A stretch of DNA of 64,000 nt from Blasia pusilla (lineage: Eukaryota; Marchantiophyta; Marchantiopsida; Blasiales): contig CM114274.1 of the NCBI GenBank assembly GCA_050084515.1, positions 17,980,001 through 18,044,000 of the forward strand, in the 5' to 3' direction. This document shows, one piece after another, positions 47,441-58,451 of this stretch (position 1 is the stretch's first letter; each line of letters opens with the position of its first letter). Below the pieces are notes generated by a model. It saw nothing but the letters and a program-made list of their open reading frames with translations. It searched no databases and was not told where the DNA came from. The position numbers were made by a program, and so were the translations under genes.

Positions 47441-48240
47441 TCCATTAGCCCTACTCTATCCAAGTCTTGGCTCTTGCTCTGAATCAAGGCCCTCTCCATA
47501 TCTCTATAACTCTAGGTTTGTTGAAAGATGGACGTGTCACTTAAAAACTTAATGCGGATCCCTGGACCAAATCATGCATACTGAACGTATAAAAAATCCT
47601 ATGACTCCTAAGGAACTCATGGATCCGACATCGATCTCCTTTTGTTAACCTAGGGCCTATATCTGGCTCAGGTATCCTTGGTTGCTATGGTGCAAATCCA
47701 TCTCGCACACCATCACTCGAATACTCTCCTGTAGCCAACTCAAAAATCTCATCTTCTCGGTTTGTAGGACGATGTACCACACTTGATGTTATGGTTTCCA
47801 TCTCGCCACGCATGTGCAAAACATCACAAGAAGTCCACGGGTCTCTCTCTCGATCATCCGTGATATTTAGATCTCCTCGGATCTTGCCCCCAACCATTGC
47901 CTAAACCCTCTCACTAGGCATGGGGCTCACCAACATAACAATCGTGATTTGCTGCAACCTCTCGGCGCAACCTCCTCGAACATTGCTCAACAACTCCTAA
48001 GCTGATAATCCATGTCAAACAATTCAGGTCCATTGGTTGCTTCAAGACATAACGTCGGGATGTTTGTGATAGTGACAGTACTACCGTCACTTATGTGGGA
48101 AATCCTATTGCTTGCTCTCGCTCATGAGCATTGAGGTCCACTAACTCTAATGCATAGTCATCCCAAGCCAAGCCAAGACCAACCTCCTTATATGCATAGG
48201 AAGTGGGAATATTGACAAATGTGGGAAAGGCTGCCCCTTG
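47441..48240 (-). pseudogene. G0 linker and C-terminal end of the methyltransferase
   Basis: Minus strand from 48240: FPTFVNIPTSYAYKEVGLGL, then AHEREQAIGFPT and the RRYVLKQPMDLNCLTW end, matching G2. Then the linker to reverse transcriptase with several stops. Confidence 0.8.
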
Positions 48241-48866
48241 CAAGGTTGCATGGAAACAGACAAGTCTGTCCATACGACAAATATGTCCGAACAAGTTTGG
48301 ATATGTCCACAGACATGCCTGACCCGCACCAGAGTCCACCTAGAGCCCGCCACGTAGACTCGGGCTGACGGAGTTTGCACCCGTTTTTTGCCCGCCATGG
48401 CCCATTGGGCGGGCTCAGGCCTGCACAGGGCCTGCTCTCGGGCCTGTTGAAAGCTTGCGCAAAGCCCTCCCAAAGCTTGCATGGCCCGCCATGCGTGGGC
48501 CATGTGGGATGTGGGCGGGCTCTCCGCGGGCTTCCAACCCACCATGCGGGCCTTGCGCGGGCAATGAGCCCGCCATGCAAGCGTTGTGGGGCCCCTGAGT
48601 CCTCTGTGGGCCTCAAGCCCACCATGGAGGCAAGAGGCGGGCCCTATGCGGGCTTGAGCCTGCCCAAGGAGAGCCAAGCTCGCCTTGCAGGCGTGCCACA
48701 AGCCACAAAACGCATAGGGTGTGGGCTCCGTTAGCCCGGATCTACGCAGCGAGCTCTAGGGGGTGCCGCAAGTACCCGGGCCTGCACAGACATGTCCGTC
48801 CATAGGACAGAAAAAAGTCTTCGAACACAGACTTTGTCCGTGTGCAACTTTGGCTCCTCACATGCC
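48241..48866. mobile_element. GC-rich insert with short terminal inverted repeats
   Basis: About 626 bp of strikingly GC-rich sequence built from variations of GGCCCGCC/GGGCGGGC, splitting the G0 methyltransferase. Ends on the minus strand are AAAGTTGCACAC..GACAAAGTCTG and, reversed, AAGGTTGCATGG..GACAAGTCTG, so imperfect terminal inverted repeats are present. It encodes nothing recognisable; the long open frames in it are a by-product of base composition. Best read as a non-autonomous DNA transposon of unknown superfamily. Related words at 400-990. Confidence 0.6.
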
Positions 48867-50093
48867 AATCTTGTTGACCATTGTCAACGGAAGGCGATCA
48901 TCATGCCTCACTACTTATGATCACCGTCTTGGATCCAAAATATAATCCACCAACCAACACGAGAGGGACACTCCACTCTCGCATATGTCCTCCTCAAGAA
49001 CTCATGTGAGACCAAGTTGGTCCACCATAGACGTATGTAGGCAATGTGCTCATAATCCTATACTCGCCGCATTCAAGAATACTGTGAGGCCAATCCATGC
49101 ACGCCCTTGTTGTGCCCTTGTCACCACTCGTGATCGAAAATTGCCCAAGATCGGTATATTAGAGTTAGTTAGAGAACGAGATTGATGTTCTTGCAAGTGT
49201 CACAAGATCCTCGTCATCTCCCAAAATAATGTGTCAACTAAACCACTACCTCATCCAACACTTGATTAGCCCTGACATGGCCAACCTACAATGATGAAAT
49301 CAATAGTCCCCACCCGATCCAAGTCATGGGCACCCAACAAGGAAATGTCCTACTACAAGGTCCTTTGATATCCCTGCACGACCGATGTAGATAACAAGTC
49401 GGAAAAAGAAAGGCATAAATTTGCCACATGTTGGAGTGAGGCGCGCCTTGCAACCTCATCATTCTCCACATACAAATATTTATGTACGCGCGCTATTTCT
49501 TGCAAAACAACAACCAACCTTGTGTTAATCCAACACTCGAATACCCTCCTATGGAATGTGCCACACAATGGGTGTGGTGTCCAAGGGCAACATCGTAGCA
49601 CTCTTGGCTACCTCAAGTTTTTTTGATCTTTCACGGTTTGGTGCAAAACCCTCACTCCACACCATCTGCACGTGCTCATGAGCCAAGTGTTGAAGCTCCT
49701 CACTCAAGCCCCACAAAGGCACCTCTCCTCCACGGAATGATGCTGCTACTATAACAATCCTCACCATAGGCATGTCAGTCACTGGTGTGTCCTGAACATG
49801 GATATGTCCCTCAATCAAATGCTTGGGCCAAGTGATGGCGCGCGGTACTAAATTTTGTACTAAATCCTTGTGTATCAAACATCTAGCGAGCTAAGTCACC
49901 CATCACTCAATTGCCATCCTAGTTTGTAGGATGCTGACTCCTCGCACTAATTCAACAAAATTTCCATTGGGTACAACACTACTCCTCTAACCAAGATGTC
50001 ATAAGACTCGGCATTGATCACTATCAACTTGGCTCACACCGCGAACTCACCTAACGGATGTCATGGGCGAATCCTTGCCACGACCTCTAAAGA
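48867..50093 (-). pseudogene. G0 methyltransferase N-terminal part and end of protease
   Basis: Minus strand: SYD.LV-like protease end near 50010, EVPLWGLSEELQHLAH (about 49700), TTPIVWHIP, then the methyltransferase. Motif I is lost by a small deletion (VLD joined to INTRL), but HKYLYVENDEVARRAS follows. Motif IV is intact as IIVGWPCQG (catalytic Cys codon 49275-49277). Motif VI has lost Glu-Asn-Val by another deletion. The frame then stops and meets the GC-rich insert. Confidence 0.8.
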
Positions 50094-50671
50094 TTAGAAG
50101 GGAGTGTTCAAATCTTTTTGTTTTGCAAGACACTTCATACTATGAAGACTGTCCATAAGCGCGGGATTCTTCATACCGAACTTCATGCTAGGAACATTTT
50201 CATCCATTTTGGATCTTACTCAAACCCATACATGGGGGTTGGAGATTGGGGAAATTCTTTGTGGGCTGATGAGTGTTGAGAGTCACCTCATAGATGGTAC
50301 CTCACTGTCGGGGATGCCCACGTGAATGTGAGATTTACTTCTTTGGAAAGGATTTGAAAGTGGACACTAGCTTTGAACGCCTCTGATCACAAAAGCTTAG
50401 AGTATCTTATTGCATATATCAAAGGAAATGCAAAAATATTAGTTGTAGACGATGCAGATTTGGGATTAAGGCCAATAACCACAATAATATGATTGTAAAT
50501 CTGTTTGAGGATTGTATATTTTTCATGAGAATGGAAGATTTGATTGAAAAAGGTGAACGTGTGACTCTGAATGTTTGTAAATGATCAAGCTTGGTTGATC
50601 CATGGATGTGTTGTGTGTCATCGTGCCACTATTATTGTAATCTTTTCCAAACAATCCTTTCCTTTTAGATT
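50094..50671. other. No gene seen
   Basis: Sequence beyond the truncation of G0. No recognised domain. Confidence 0.4.
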
Positions 50672-52840
50672 TTGATGAAAGGCAAGATGGAGTTGCCATT
50701 TGATGAAGACCGTAATCCTCACGACAAAGAGGGTGACGAAAGAGGGGAAGAACCCCATGATACACAGAGACAACCAAAGCATGCGAAGGTCAAAATGAAG
50801 ATGGTCTCACAATTCGTCACGGAAGATGGATTGAAGGCACACTTGGATGCACCATTGGCCCACAAATTCTGAAAGCAGAGTTTAAGAAGTCGCGGCTCAA
50901 GTGTCCGAAAACGCGCAATTGAAACATTTGCGAGGAAAGTGGAAGAAAATGAGTGGAAAAAGGATTGGGTCTTATTCAATGGCCTTCCAAATTATGAGGA
51001 CCTCCCTACAAAGAAGAGGAAGTTAGTGAGCAAGGTATTTGTCCAGCTCAAAGTCGTAAAGTTAATGCAGGACATGGAGGTTCATTATGGGGATGTACAT
51101 GTGGAGGACGGGTCTTCAAGAAGAGATAAGAGACCCAAAGTTGAAGATAGTATAACTCCACCATCATAGTCAAAACGAACAAGAGTCGGAGCTTCATCAC
51201 CATGAGCGTCACAGGCCAATACCGACAAGGTGAATTTTCAAGAAGCCTTAGAGGGATACTATCTTCCTTGGATGGAAGTAGAACAAATCGGCTGACCAAA
51301 CAAGAGATATATGACAAGAGTGAAGATGAAAGGCAAGTCCAGATGGGGGGAAGATTTTGAGGATAGACGACATGTTTTGAATGACCTCAATGTAGGTCAT
51401 AATATTAGCTTTGACGCGCACGTAGAGACTTCTAATCGCCCTGTACATAGCGGCATTGTTCCCAAAACCTTTCATGGGGAGAGTGCTCCGGATAATAGCG
51501 AGGTTATAACTCGTCTATCATAATTGGAGAGTTTAATAACAAATTCCCAACGCACTTTTGATTTGAAAGTGGAATTTAACATTTTGAAGGGGAAGCACCA
51601 ACACTTGTCTGAGGAGCATGAGAGACTTAAGAGCGAGATGGAGAGGATCGTGAATGAATCAATTGCAAGAGATGACCTCCATAGAAGACAAAGAGTTGTA
51701 ATGGCTCATCACACGGAGCAATGGAGGAGGGGATATGAATCCATCATAGCAAGACCACAACAAGAAATTGATGAATTGTTGCGATGGAGAGCGAGGGGTA
51801 ACGTGCAAGAATTCTCCCCCAAGATAGCTCTACACGAGGTTTGTCTCATGAAGGAGGTTGATATGATCTTATTTCAACTTATCGAGCATTTTTGGCCTCC
51901 TCTTCCACGCGCAGCATGGGACAATGTTGTGGATCCAAACGTTGCCAAGTATGCTTCTCTAATCGAGTAGACAAGAGCAAGATCTGCTTGATTGGATGGC
52001 GAAAATCAATGGAGGTGAAGGAGGGACCCTTATGCCAAAATACTGGCCCAAATGCATGCTCTGCTTCAACCCCATTACCGTAGAAGGTTACTACGTGACG
52101 AGCACATGTAAAGCTTGTCATTGGAATCCATATTGTCTTCAAAAGGCCATGTTACTATCTCACAACTGTCCAACTTGTAGACAATCTTGGTTAGGAAGAC
52201 TCTATCACCTTTTTGGCATATCTTTCCATGCTCCTGACAGTGATGCACCTTCTACGTATCGCAAGAAAATTTCACTTTCAGTTTGGGATATCGTAGCCCC
52301 CGATGCAATTACAACCCCAAAGTGAACATAGATGGGGTGGTTCATGGAGAAATCCCACGTCAACAAAGGATTGATCAGGCTATGCAAGCATGGCTAGTCT
52401 GCTTCATTGACATGTATGATCGAGGAGACCTTATTCACGGAAATGCCTTAGATCTGCAAAATTGAGAGGCAGAAAACTTCATCTTTGCTTAGGGGTTGAA
52501 TCCACAAGAAGTTCGGGATGCCCTCAACACAACTCGACAACTTTTCCTCAACCATTATCAAAATCCATTGGTGGATGACCTTGTCTTGAGCACACTTGAA
52601 TTGATCTTGCCACCTTTCTTATGGCAAGATATTCCTCAAAGGATGGAAGGGGGATATCCTTAAACATACCATTATCCTCGTGGAATGCAATAGGAATTGT
52701 TTGGATTTTTTGAGAGAGATTGGGAGATGTTTCCAACACAACCAATACAAGAAAAAGATGATGGTGAAGCACATGTTGAGTTTGAGAGGACTATTTCTCG
52801 TGGAGGGGAGGACGCGCATGACTAGAGGTAAGACGTTTGG
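50672..52840 (+). pseudogene. Unrecognised decayed reading frame with coiled coil and RING-like end
   Basis: One frame runs from about 50672 to 52050, broken only by stops at 50870, 51167, 51200-51300, 51521, 51968 and later. The first part is Lys/Glu-rich. Residues from 51524-51970 form a probable coiled coil (FNILKGKHQHLSEEHERLKS). After a frame shift near 52050 a cysteine cluster reads CMLCFNPITV, then CKACHWNPYC and NCPTCRQSW (52056-52190), which is RING-like in spacing. Further protein-like sequence (GEIPRQQRIDQAMQAW) continues to about 52840. Several stops are TGA or TAG at likely Trp or Gln positions. I do not recognise the family. It may be a dead host gene or a gene of an unknown mobile element. 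Confidence 0.5.
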
Positions 52841-52868
52841 ACCGCTTACGCTAGTCAAACGTCTTACC
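52827..52868. repeat. Hairpin, 13-bp perfect arms
   Basis: GGTAAGACGTTTG (52827-52839) and its exact complement (52856-52868) surround a 16-nt loop; a flanking GACTAG/CTAGTC extends the symmetry. It lies at the end of the decayed frame. Confidence 0.7.
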
Positions 52869-53904
52869 AACTCTTTGACTAGTCAAGGGACATGACCCTT
52901 GAATACATGTTTGTGCATGAAGTTATATGGATGGTGATTGGGATTAAATCTATATTATAACGAGAGACCTTATATGTACAATAAGAGAAATAGGTGGTAC
53001 ACTAAGTCAAAATAGCAACATGGTTGAATTTTGTACCTTGACTAACATTAAATGGGTAGAGGAAATGAATTTCAAAGATGGACTAGAATATTTATATTCA
53101 TTATTTATTATTTTTATTAATTTGCATTATAACGGATGATCCTAGCTATACCATTAGAGTAATTGGATAATCTTACAAAATTGATTAATTATTCCTTGAA
53201 TTAATATCTGATAAGAAGGGGAAATTAATTTTAATGGAGAAAGAGTAGATATTGTTAAAGGGTGCCATTATTTAAGTGAGTAGGAATTCTTTTACTCTTC
53301 TAAAATTTAAGAAACTAGAATGAATATATATATAAAATTTTTAATATAATCATATCATCGGAACAGCGGAAAAGAAAATTGATTTTAAATGGAAAAGGGA
53401 AATTAACTTATTAATTCAGATTAGCGAAAAAATTAAGTGATATATTATATTTTGGTGGGAAGAGTGATAGGGAAAAATAGGTATTGTTTAAACTTTTATG
53501 GTAGAGTGAAATTAGTCCGGGAACTTGGAAATTATTAGAATTATAATTTATAAGTTAAATTATACACAAAATGAAATGTTATGAGCCATTTCAAACTTTC
53601 AAAATTATCTATAATTTAAAAAATAAAAATATTTAAAAAAATAAAAAATATATTTTAAAATAAAAAATAAAAATCAATCTCATGTGCACGCATTGGCATA
53701 CTTACTAGTGGATAATCAAAGATAATACCGGAGTGTGCCCAGATCATAATCTTATTACAAAATCCGAGAAATTTGTCTCATCGGTAATTTTAAACAAAAA
53801 ATCTCATTGGGAAATTTTATTTTAAAAAATTCCCATATATAAAACGGAATCTATAAATCATGCCATAATTGATTCTCACCCTATTTTTGGAAGAATAGGG
53901 TTTT
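52869..53904. other. AT-rich region, no gene
   Basis: Very AT-rich, with runs of AAAATAAAAA near 53620-53680. No recognised feature. Confidence 0.55.
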
Positions 53905-54485
53905 TTGATCTCAAATTTGGCACATTTGATCCCTAAAGTGTATGTAGACCACCTCCAAAGTTTCAAGCAAAATGGAGTTGTCACCAAAATCTCATAAATT
54001 ACTAACTCATTTTTTAAGTTAGGACCCGCGCCCTTAAACCTTCAATAAAAATAAGGTCTTTTCATTTCCCATCTTCTCCAAGTATCTCTTCTACAGCTGA
54101 AATTCAATACACATGATCCCCAAGGTGCATATACCTTCCTTAAGCAAAGAAGAGTTGTGACCAAAAGCTCAAAAATTGTTAAGTCACTTTTGGACCGTAC
54201 CATTAAACCTTCAATAAAACTATGATCTTTTAATTTTCCATCTTGTCCAAGTATCTCATCTAGAGCTGAAATTTGGTACACTTAATCCTCATGGTGTATG
54301 TAGCTCTCTCGCAAAGTTTCAAGAAAAATGGAGTTGTGACCAAGAGCTCAAAAATTGTTGACTCATTTTTAGACTCGTGCCATTAAACCTTCAATGAAAA
54401 TATGGTCTTCTCATTTTCCATCTTGTCCAAGTATCTCATCTAGAGCTCAAATTTGGTACACTTGATCCCCATCGTGTACGTTGGT
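53905..54485. repeat. Tandem array, about 180-bp unit, 3.3 copies
   Basis: Units begin with AATTTGG.ACA.TTGATCC near 53910, 54098, 54266 and 54446. They share CAAAGTTTCAAG, ATGGAGTTGTGACCAA, CATTAAACCTTCAATAAAA and CATCTTGTCCAAGTATCTC. Diverged and non-coding. Confidence 0.85.
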
Positions 54486-55974
54486 TCTTTGACCTTGGTC
54501 GCCATTCTCGAGTCCTCGCCTTCTCAAATCTCCTTCTTGTCTCTTGCGTTCCTCCCCTAGCGTCGAGGTCTCCCTGCTACCTCGAGTTCTTCTCAAACGT
54601 CCAGATCTCCCATGACCCCTAGTTCATGCTCATCAAGGATGAGCTCTAATACTACATGTCGTGCACCTACTCTCCTTGAACGTAAATCTTTAGTGTTGTG
54701 GAAGCGTACGTTCAGTAGGACATGCTCTCAATGTTGATCTGCACCCAAACACTCACTCACATTAGTCGGGTTTGGGTCAATCAGCACTCTAACTCATCGA
54801 GTTCTTGACTCGGCCTCTCACCAAGCTTAACCTTCATAGTTTCTTGTTTTACAACACATGCAAGTCTCTTGAGACTTGGGATAGACTTTTTGGTCGGTTG
54901 AGGAACCTCAAATGGCGTTTGCACGCCTAGCGGTCTCAACTATCCCATGGACCTCTAATGAGTCCTTAATCGAGACTCACTAGTTGCGGGTTGGAATCCA
55001 AGTGTGGATTTTGAAATCCACTCCCTTGGATCAGGTTGGGGTTTCAAGTCCAAACGCCAAAGTCTTGTTCCATTCCGTGCCCTTGAGTCGCCCTTTGGCG
55101 CCCAAAGTGGGGTTTGGGTCTCAAGAATCCTTGAAGACACTCCCCCTTACTAGTAATTCTAGGGATCACCGCCCTCCCCCTAACTTTGGGGAAAGACAAC
55201 CGGGCCCCTCTTTTTGGTCCTCAACCCAACTCCCCATACAATCCATTTCGGGAAGTTTCTTAGACTCTACTTGTGCGTTTGCTGAGATTGCAATGTAATT
55301 GTCGTTGTATAAACTTTCCAACGCCTCCTTACTTGTCCAAATGCATCTCAAAACTAAATTTTATGGTCCAAAAAATAGTCAAAACCCCAAACGATAGTCG
55401 CGTTCCAAATCTGGTTCTCGCCTCTTTGGTAACCAACCTTCCTAGACTCAACTCTTCTCAAGTCTTGGTTCACATTTGGTGGAGGTTTCTTGGTCACGAT
55501 CATAAATGCATGAATTGTACATACTCTATTTGCACGTTTTGTTCTCGGACTCTTCCAAGAGACCATTCCAAAGCGCAACCATCTTGTCTTAAGCCCGTTA
55601 AAGTTCTGATGTTCCGCTTGGCGTTTGTTTGGTTATGAGGGTCGTGACAACAACTTTGAGCTCCAATGTCCAAATCTCACACCATTTCTTTGATTGCGTG
55701 CATAACTTCCTAATCTACAATGTCATCAAATCATCTCCTTCATCCCACATTCCGTTTGAAATTGGCAGTGATTGTAGTGCAACCCACGGTCTAAACTCTT
55801 GCGAAAAATTGTGCAGCGCTTCATGCTGATTTCTTCCACAAAAATTGCAAACATATACACATGAAATCCAACAAGCTGAGAGGTGCTACTTGAGGTCTTG
55901 CTTCCGTGTGCACTCATGTGAACCACTAAATAGGAAGCATGGTCCCCAAACTACAACAACAACGAGACACCAAC
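54486..55974. other. No gene recognised
   Basis: Short frames on both strands without domains. Confidence 0.4.
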
Positions 55975-56100
55975 AAGCTCCCTCATTGTAGAGCTCTCAA
56001 TCTCTCATTCTTTCTTTGTAAATCAAGACCTCTCTCAATATGCACACAAACTCTCTCTCTCTCTCACAACCAAACCCACTCTCCTAAAATTTGAACAATT
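55975..56100 (-). repeat. Small LTR fragment of the gypsy family
   Basis: CTCTCTCTCTC followed by ACCAAACCCACTCTCCTAA matches the late part of the LTRs of G0, G2 and the LTR at 63676 (CAAACCCACTCTCCTAAT). Only about 120 bp is recognisable. Confidence 0.5.
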
Positions 56101-57965
56101 TCATTAGTTCACAACAAGAATGATCTAATACAGTGTATAAAAGAAATTTGTTAAAAAAAAGAAAATGAAAGATCAGCCTTCAATAATCACACCTCTGTCC
56201 ATACGCGTGCCATGCATCGGTAGGCCAGATTTTAATCCTGGCGTAGTCACGGAACTTAGCCGAAGCTCGAAAATAAAGCAGCACGCCGTTATCTGTCACG
56301 AGCATGGGTGTCCATGGTGGTGTTGTCTCTCCCAAGCATGGCCATCCATAATGCTGCATCTCTTGAGCCTGGGTACCATGTCGTGGGTATCCCGACGTCA
56401 CCGGCGATATTGACCTAGAAAATGAATGAATGAACGAACAAGTCAATTCCCAATTGGAAGAGGACGACTCCGCTTGAAATAACGACAGACTCTACTCATT
56501 AAGCGTGCAAGCGCTAGAAGCACACTGGCCAGTAGCTCATGGGCACACCCTTGGCCAGTGTTAGTTCATGCCATGTAGGATGCAGGGACTGAAGGAGAGA
56601 TACCCAGTCTGTCGCTGTAGAGCGTTTATTTATTTAGTCTTCTACGGTTGGAGTGCGACGTGACGTGTGTGGGATCGGTGAGTCGGGGCCCGACTCACCC
56701 AAGAATTAAGGGGTGGTTGGACTTTTCCTACCCCAAGTAGCAACACCGCAGCTATCTTCTCGGAGCTTCTTCGGGGAAGTCCTCCGTGACTCGAGTGGAA
56801 CGGAGGGAGACTCCTTTCCCTAACACGTAAACCCCCGACCTGGTTTCGAAATAAACCTTTACACGTCCATAAAGTGAAATTGTGGAGACGCAGTGGACTC
56901 TGGCATGTGAGACGAGGGACTGGGCGCCGCGTTGTGTGCCGATAAGTTACCCCTCGAGGCTATTCGCACAGATGGGACGACTAACTCAAAAGTACGAGAA
57001 CAGTAGCCATACACCCTAAATTACTCGAAAACCCGTAGTGACCGTTACAGGAAGGGGTTGGGGCTCCACACTCTTATGAGCCCGCTTTGTATTGATCAAG
57101 ATAGTTTTCACCTCCTAATTGCTGTTTACAACACGTGTATCAGACGTCCAGCGAGAAATTGAACAGAGTTTAGAAAGTTTGGATAGTAAAGAAGTTGTTC
57201 CAGGTCTTCTCCGGGAATTTTACTCCACAATTCGAAACTTTCAGAAATCCAAGAATAGAGTTCCCGAAAGATGACAGGCCTTGGCTGTGGCAGGCCAACA
57301 TTAATTTTTAGCATATACACCGACGCTCCCAAAGCTTCTTTCAAGCTTCTCGCGGTATCCATAATAATAGGAGCGCCCTGATTTAATTGGTACGGTAGAA
57401 CGTTCATTCCAACGAGATTCATCAAGCATTCAAAAATGCCACTGTAGAACAAACCGCTCTTGAAGGGTTATTATGTACACTGCGGCAACTCTTGCGTGTG
57501 GGAACCCCCCTTATTTTCCAGAGTCGTACGCGCGCCTTTCTGTCTACATTAGGACAGTCACTGAAATCCAGATGACTCCTGGTTACCTAACAGAGAAAGG
57601 ATTGTGGAAAAACTTTCAACCGAAGCCAGAATTTGAGGATCAGCATGTAATGCCTTTCAGACTTCGCCAAAGTCTTACCGATGACTAAACAGTAAGCTTC
57701 TACTACACCTCGGAAGTCCCACTATCGTCACGCTGAACCTAACATTCCAAGGAAAGGTCCGCATTGCACAGGGTAACGGCAATCTATTCTAATAACAAGA
57801 AGCCCACGTCACTCGGCTACGTAGAACCGAATGGTTCATCGGAATCCAGAGCACTGCCGGGTTCCCAAAACAATGATGATGTATGAAACCAAAGCCGTAG
57901 TCATCTACCTCCTATAATCACAAAAAAATTCCAAAAAAGACTCTCCGGAAAAGAGTTCCGCCCTG
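56101..57965. other. No gene recognised
   Basis: A 108-codon frame at 57126-57452 (minus), downstream of the GDU-like gene, is Leu-rich without a recognised domain. It may be chance or a lost exon. The rest is featureless to my reading. Confidence 0.35.
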
Positions 57966-58451
57966 TCAAGATTTCATAGAAGAAAAGAGGAATGAACTCG
58001 ACGTTTCGTGTGTCTCTGGACGCAAGAGTGATTTCGTAGAGGAACTCTTGATTGGCGAGGACGGTTCCGCGATGAATGTTGGCTTCTCCTGACCCGGCAT
58101 GATCACACAAACTCCAGACGACTGCTTCTCAGGACCTTCAACCAGCGGGAAAGACTGCAGACCGAGTCTACCCTCCTCCATTTGTGCATGGTAATATTCA
58201 GGCCCAGGAACAACAAAAGTAGCATTTCCAATGTTCGTTCTTGAAGGAGGAGCAATTCCACTTTGCATGCGATTCATCATTATCAGACGTCGCCTTTTCA
58301 AGCAGATACAGCAAACGCAAGACAACACTACCGTGGTGAGGATTAAGAGTGCAACCACACTGGTCGCGAAGTAGAAAACTGAGTTAGTCGGACGGTTGTC
58401 GCATGGGCCGCTTCTGTACGAGTAGTAGTCACCACCGCAATCTTGAGACAT
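57966..58451 (-). CDS. Small single-pass membrane protein, GLUTAMINE DUMPER-like
   Basis: 161 aa in one open frame. An extracellular-type N-terminus with three Cys (residues 5, 17 and others) is followed by one strong membrane segment at about 25-50 (FYFATSVVALLILTTVVLSC), then a Cys pair and the basic CLKRRR stop-transfer patch. The tail contains VCVIMPGQEKPTFIAEP at 114-130. GDU proteins of plants have this plan: one membrane span and then a VIMAG motif followed by acidic/Pro residues (VIMAGEDxPRYLATP type). They affect amino-acid export at the plasma membrane. Here Ala of VIMAG is Pro. The Ser-rich C-terminus (135-161) is likely disordered. ATG 58451 is the first in frame. No upstream TATA is chosen. 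It could instead be an unrelated membrane protein. Confidence 0.55.
   Translation of the reverse strand: MSQDCGGDYYSYRSGPCDNRPTNSVFYFATSVVALLILTTVVLSCVCCICLKRRRLIMMNRMQSGIAPPSRTNIGNATFVVPGPEYYHAQMEEGRLGLQSFPLVEGPEKQSSGVCVIMPGQEKPTFIAEPSSPIKSSSTKSLLRPETHETSSSFLFSSMKS

Larger units (their letters stand above)
26893..50093 (-). mobile_element. G0: oldest Ty3/gypsy element, 5'-truncated, host of nested insertions
   Basis: Read on the minus strand from 50093 down: end of protease, DNA methyltransferase, reverse transcriptase, RNase H, integrase, PHD finger remnant, polypurine tract and LTR. It is interrupted by G2 (38500-46502), G1 (28847-37740) and a GC-rich insert (48241-48866). Removing each gypsy insert together with one copy of its 4-bp duplication rejoins the G0 frame, for example VYASRLKK...VEAKYSSYEGEC across the G2 site. 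Gag and the 5' LTR are missing; similarity ends near 50093. Many stops. The element is inactive. Confidence 0.9.

Noticed and set aside
48147-48734. Long overlapping open frames on both strands (up to 184 codons)
   Set aside because: They lie in the GC-rich repeat, where stop codons are rare by composition; all frames are open and the products are low-complexity.
26893-50093. Possibility that the family is DIRS-like, because DIRS elements also carry a methyltransferase and have odd terminal repeats
   Set aside because: A canonical HHCC/DDE integrase follows RNase H, target duplications are present and the methyltransferase motifs are of the C5-cytosine type, not the DAM-like adenine type of DIRS elements.
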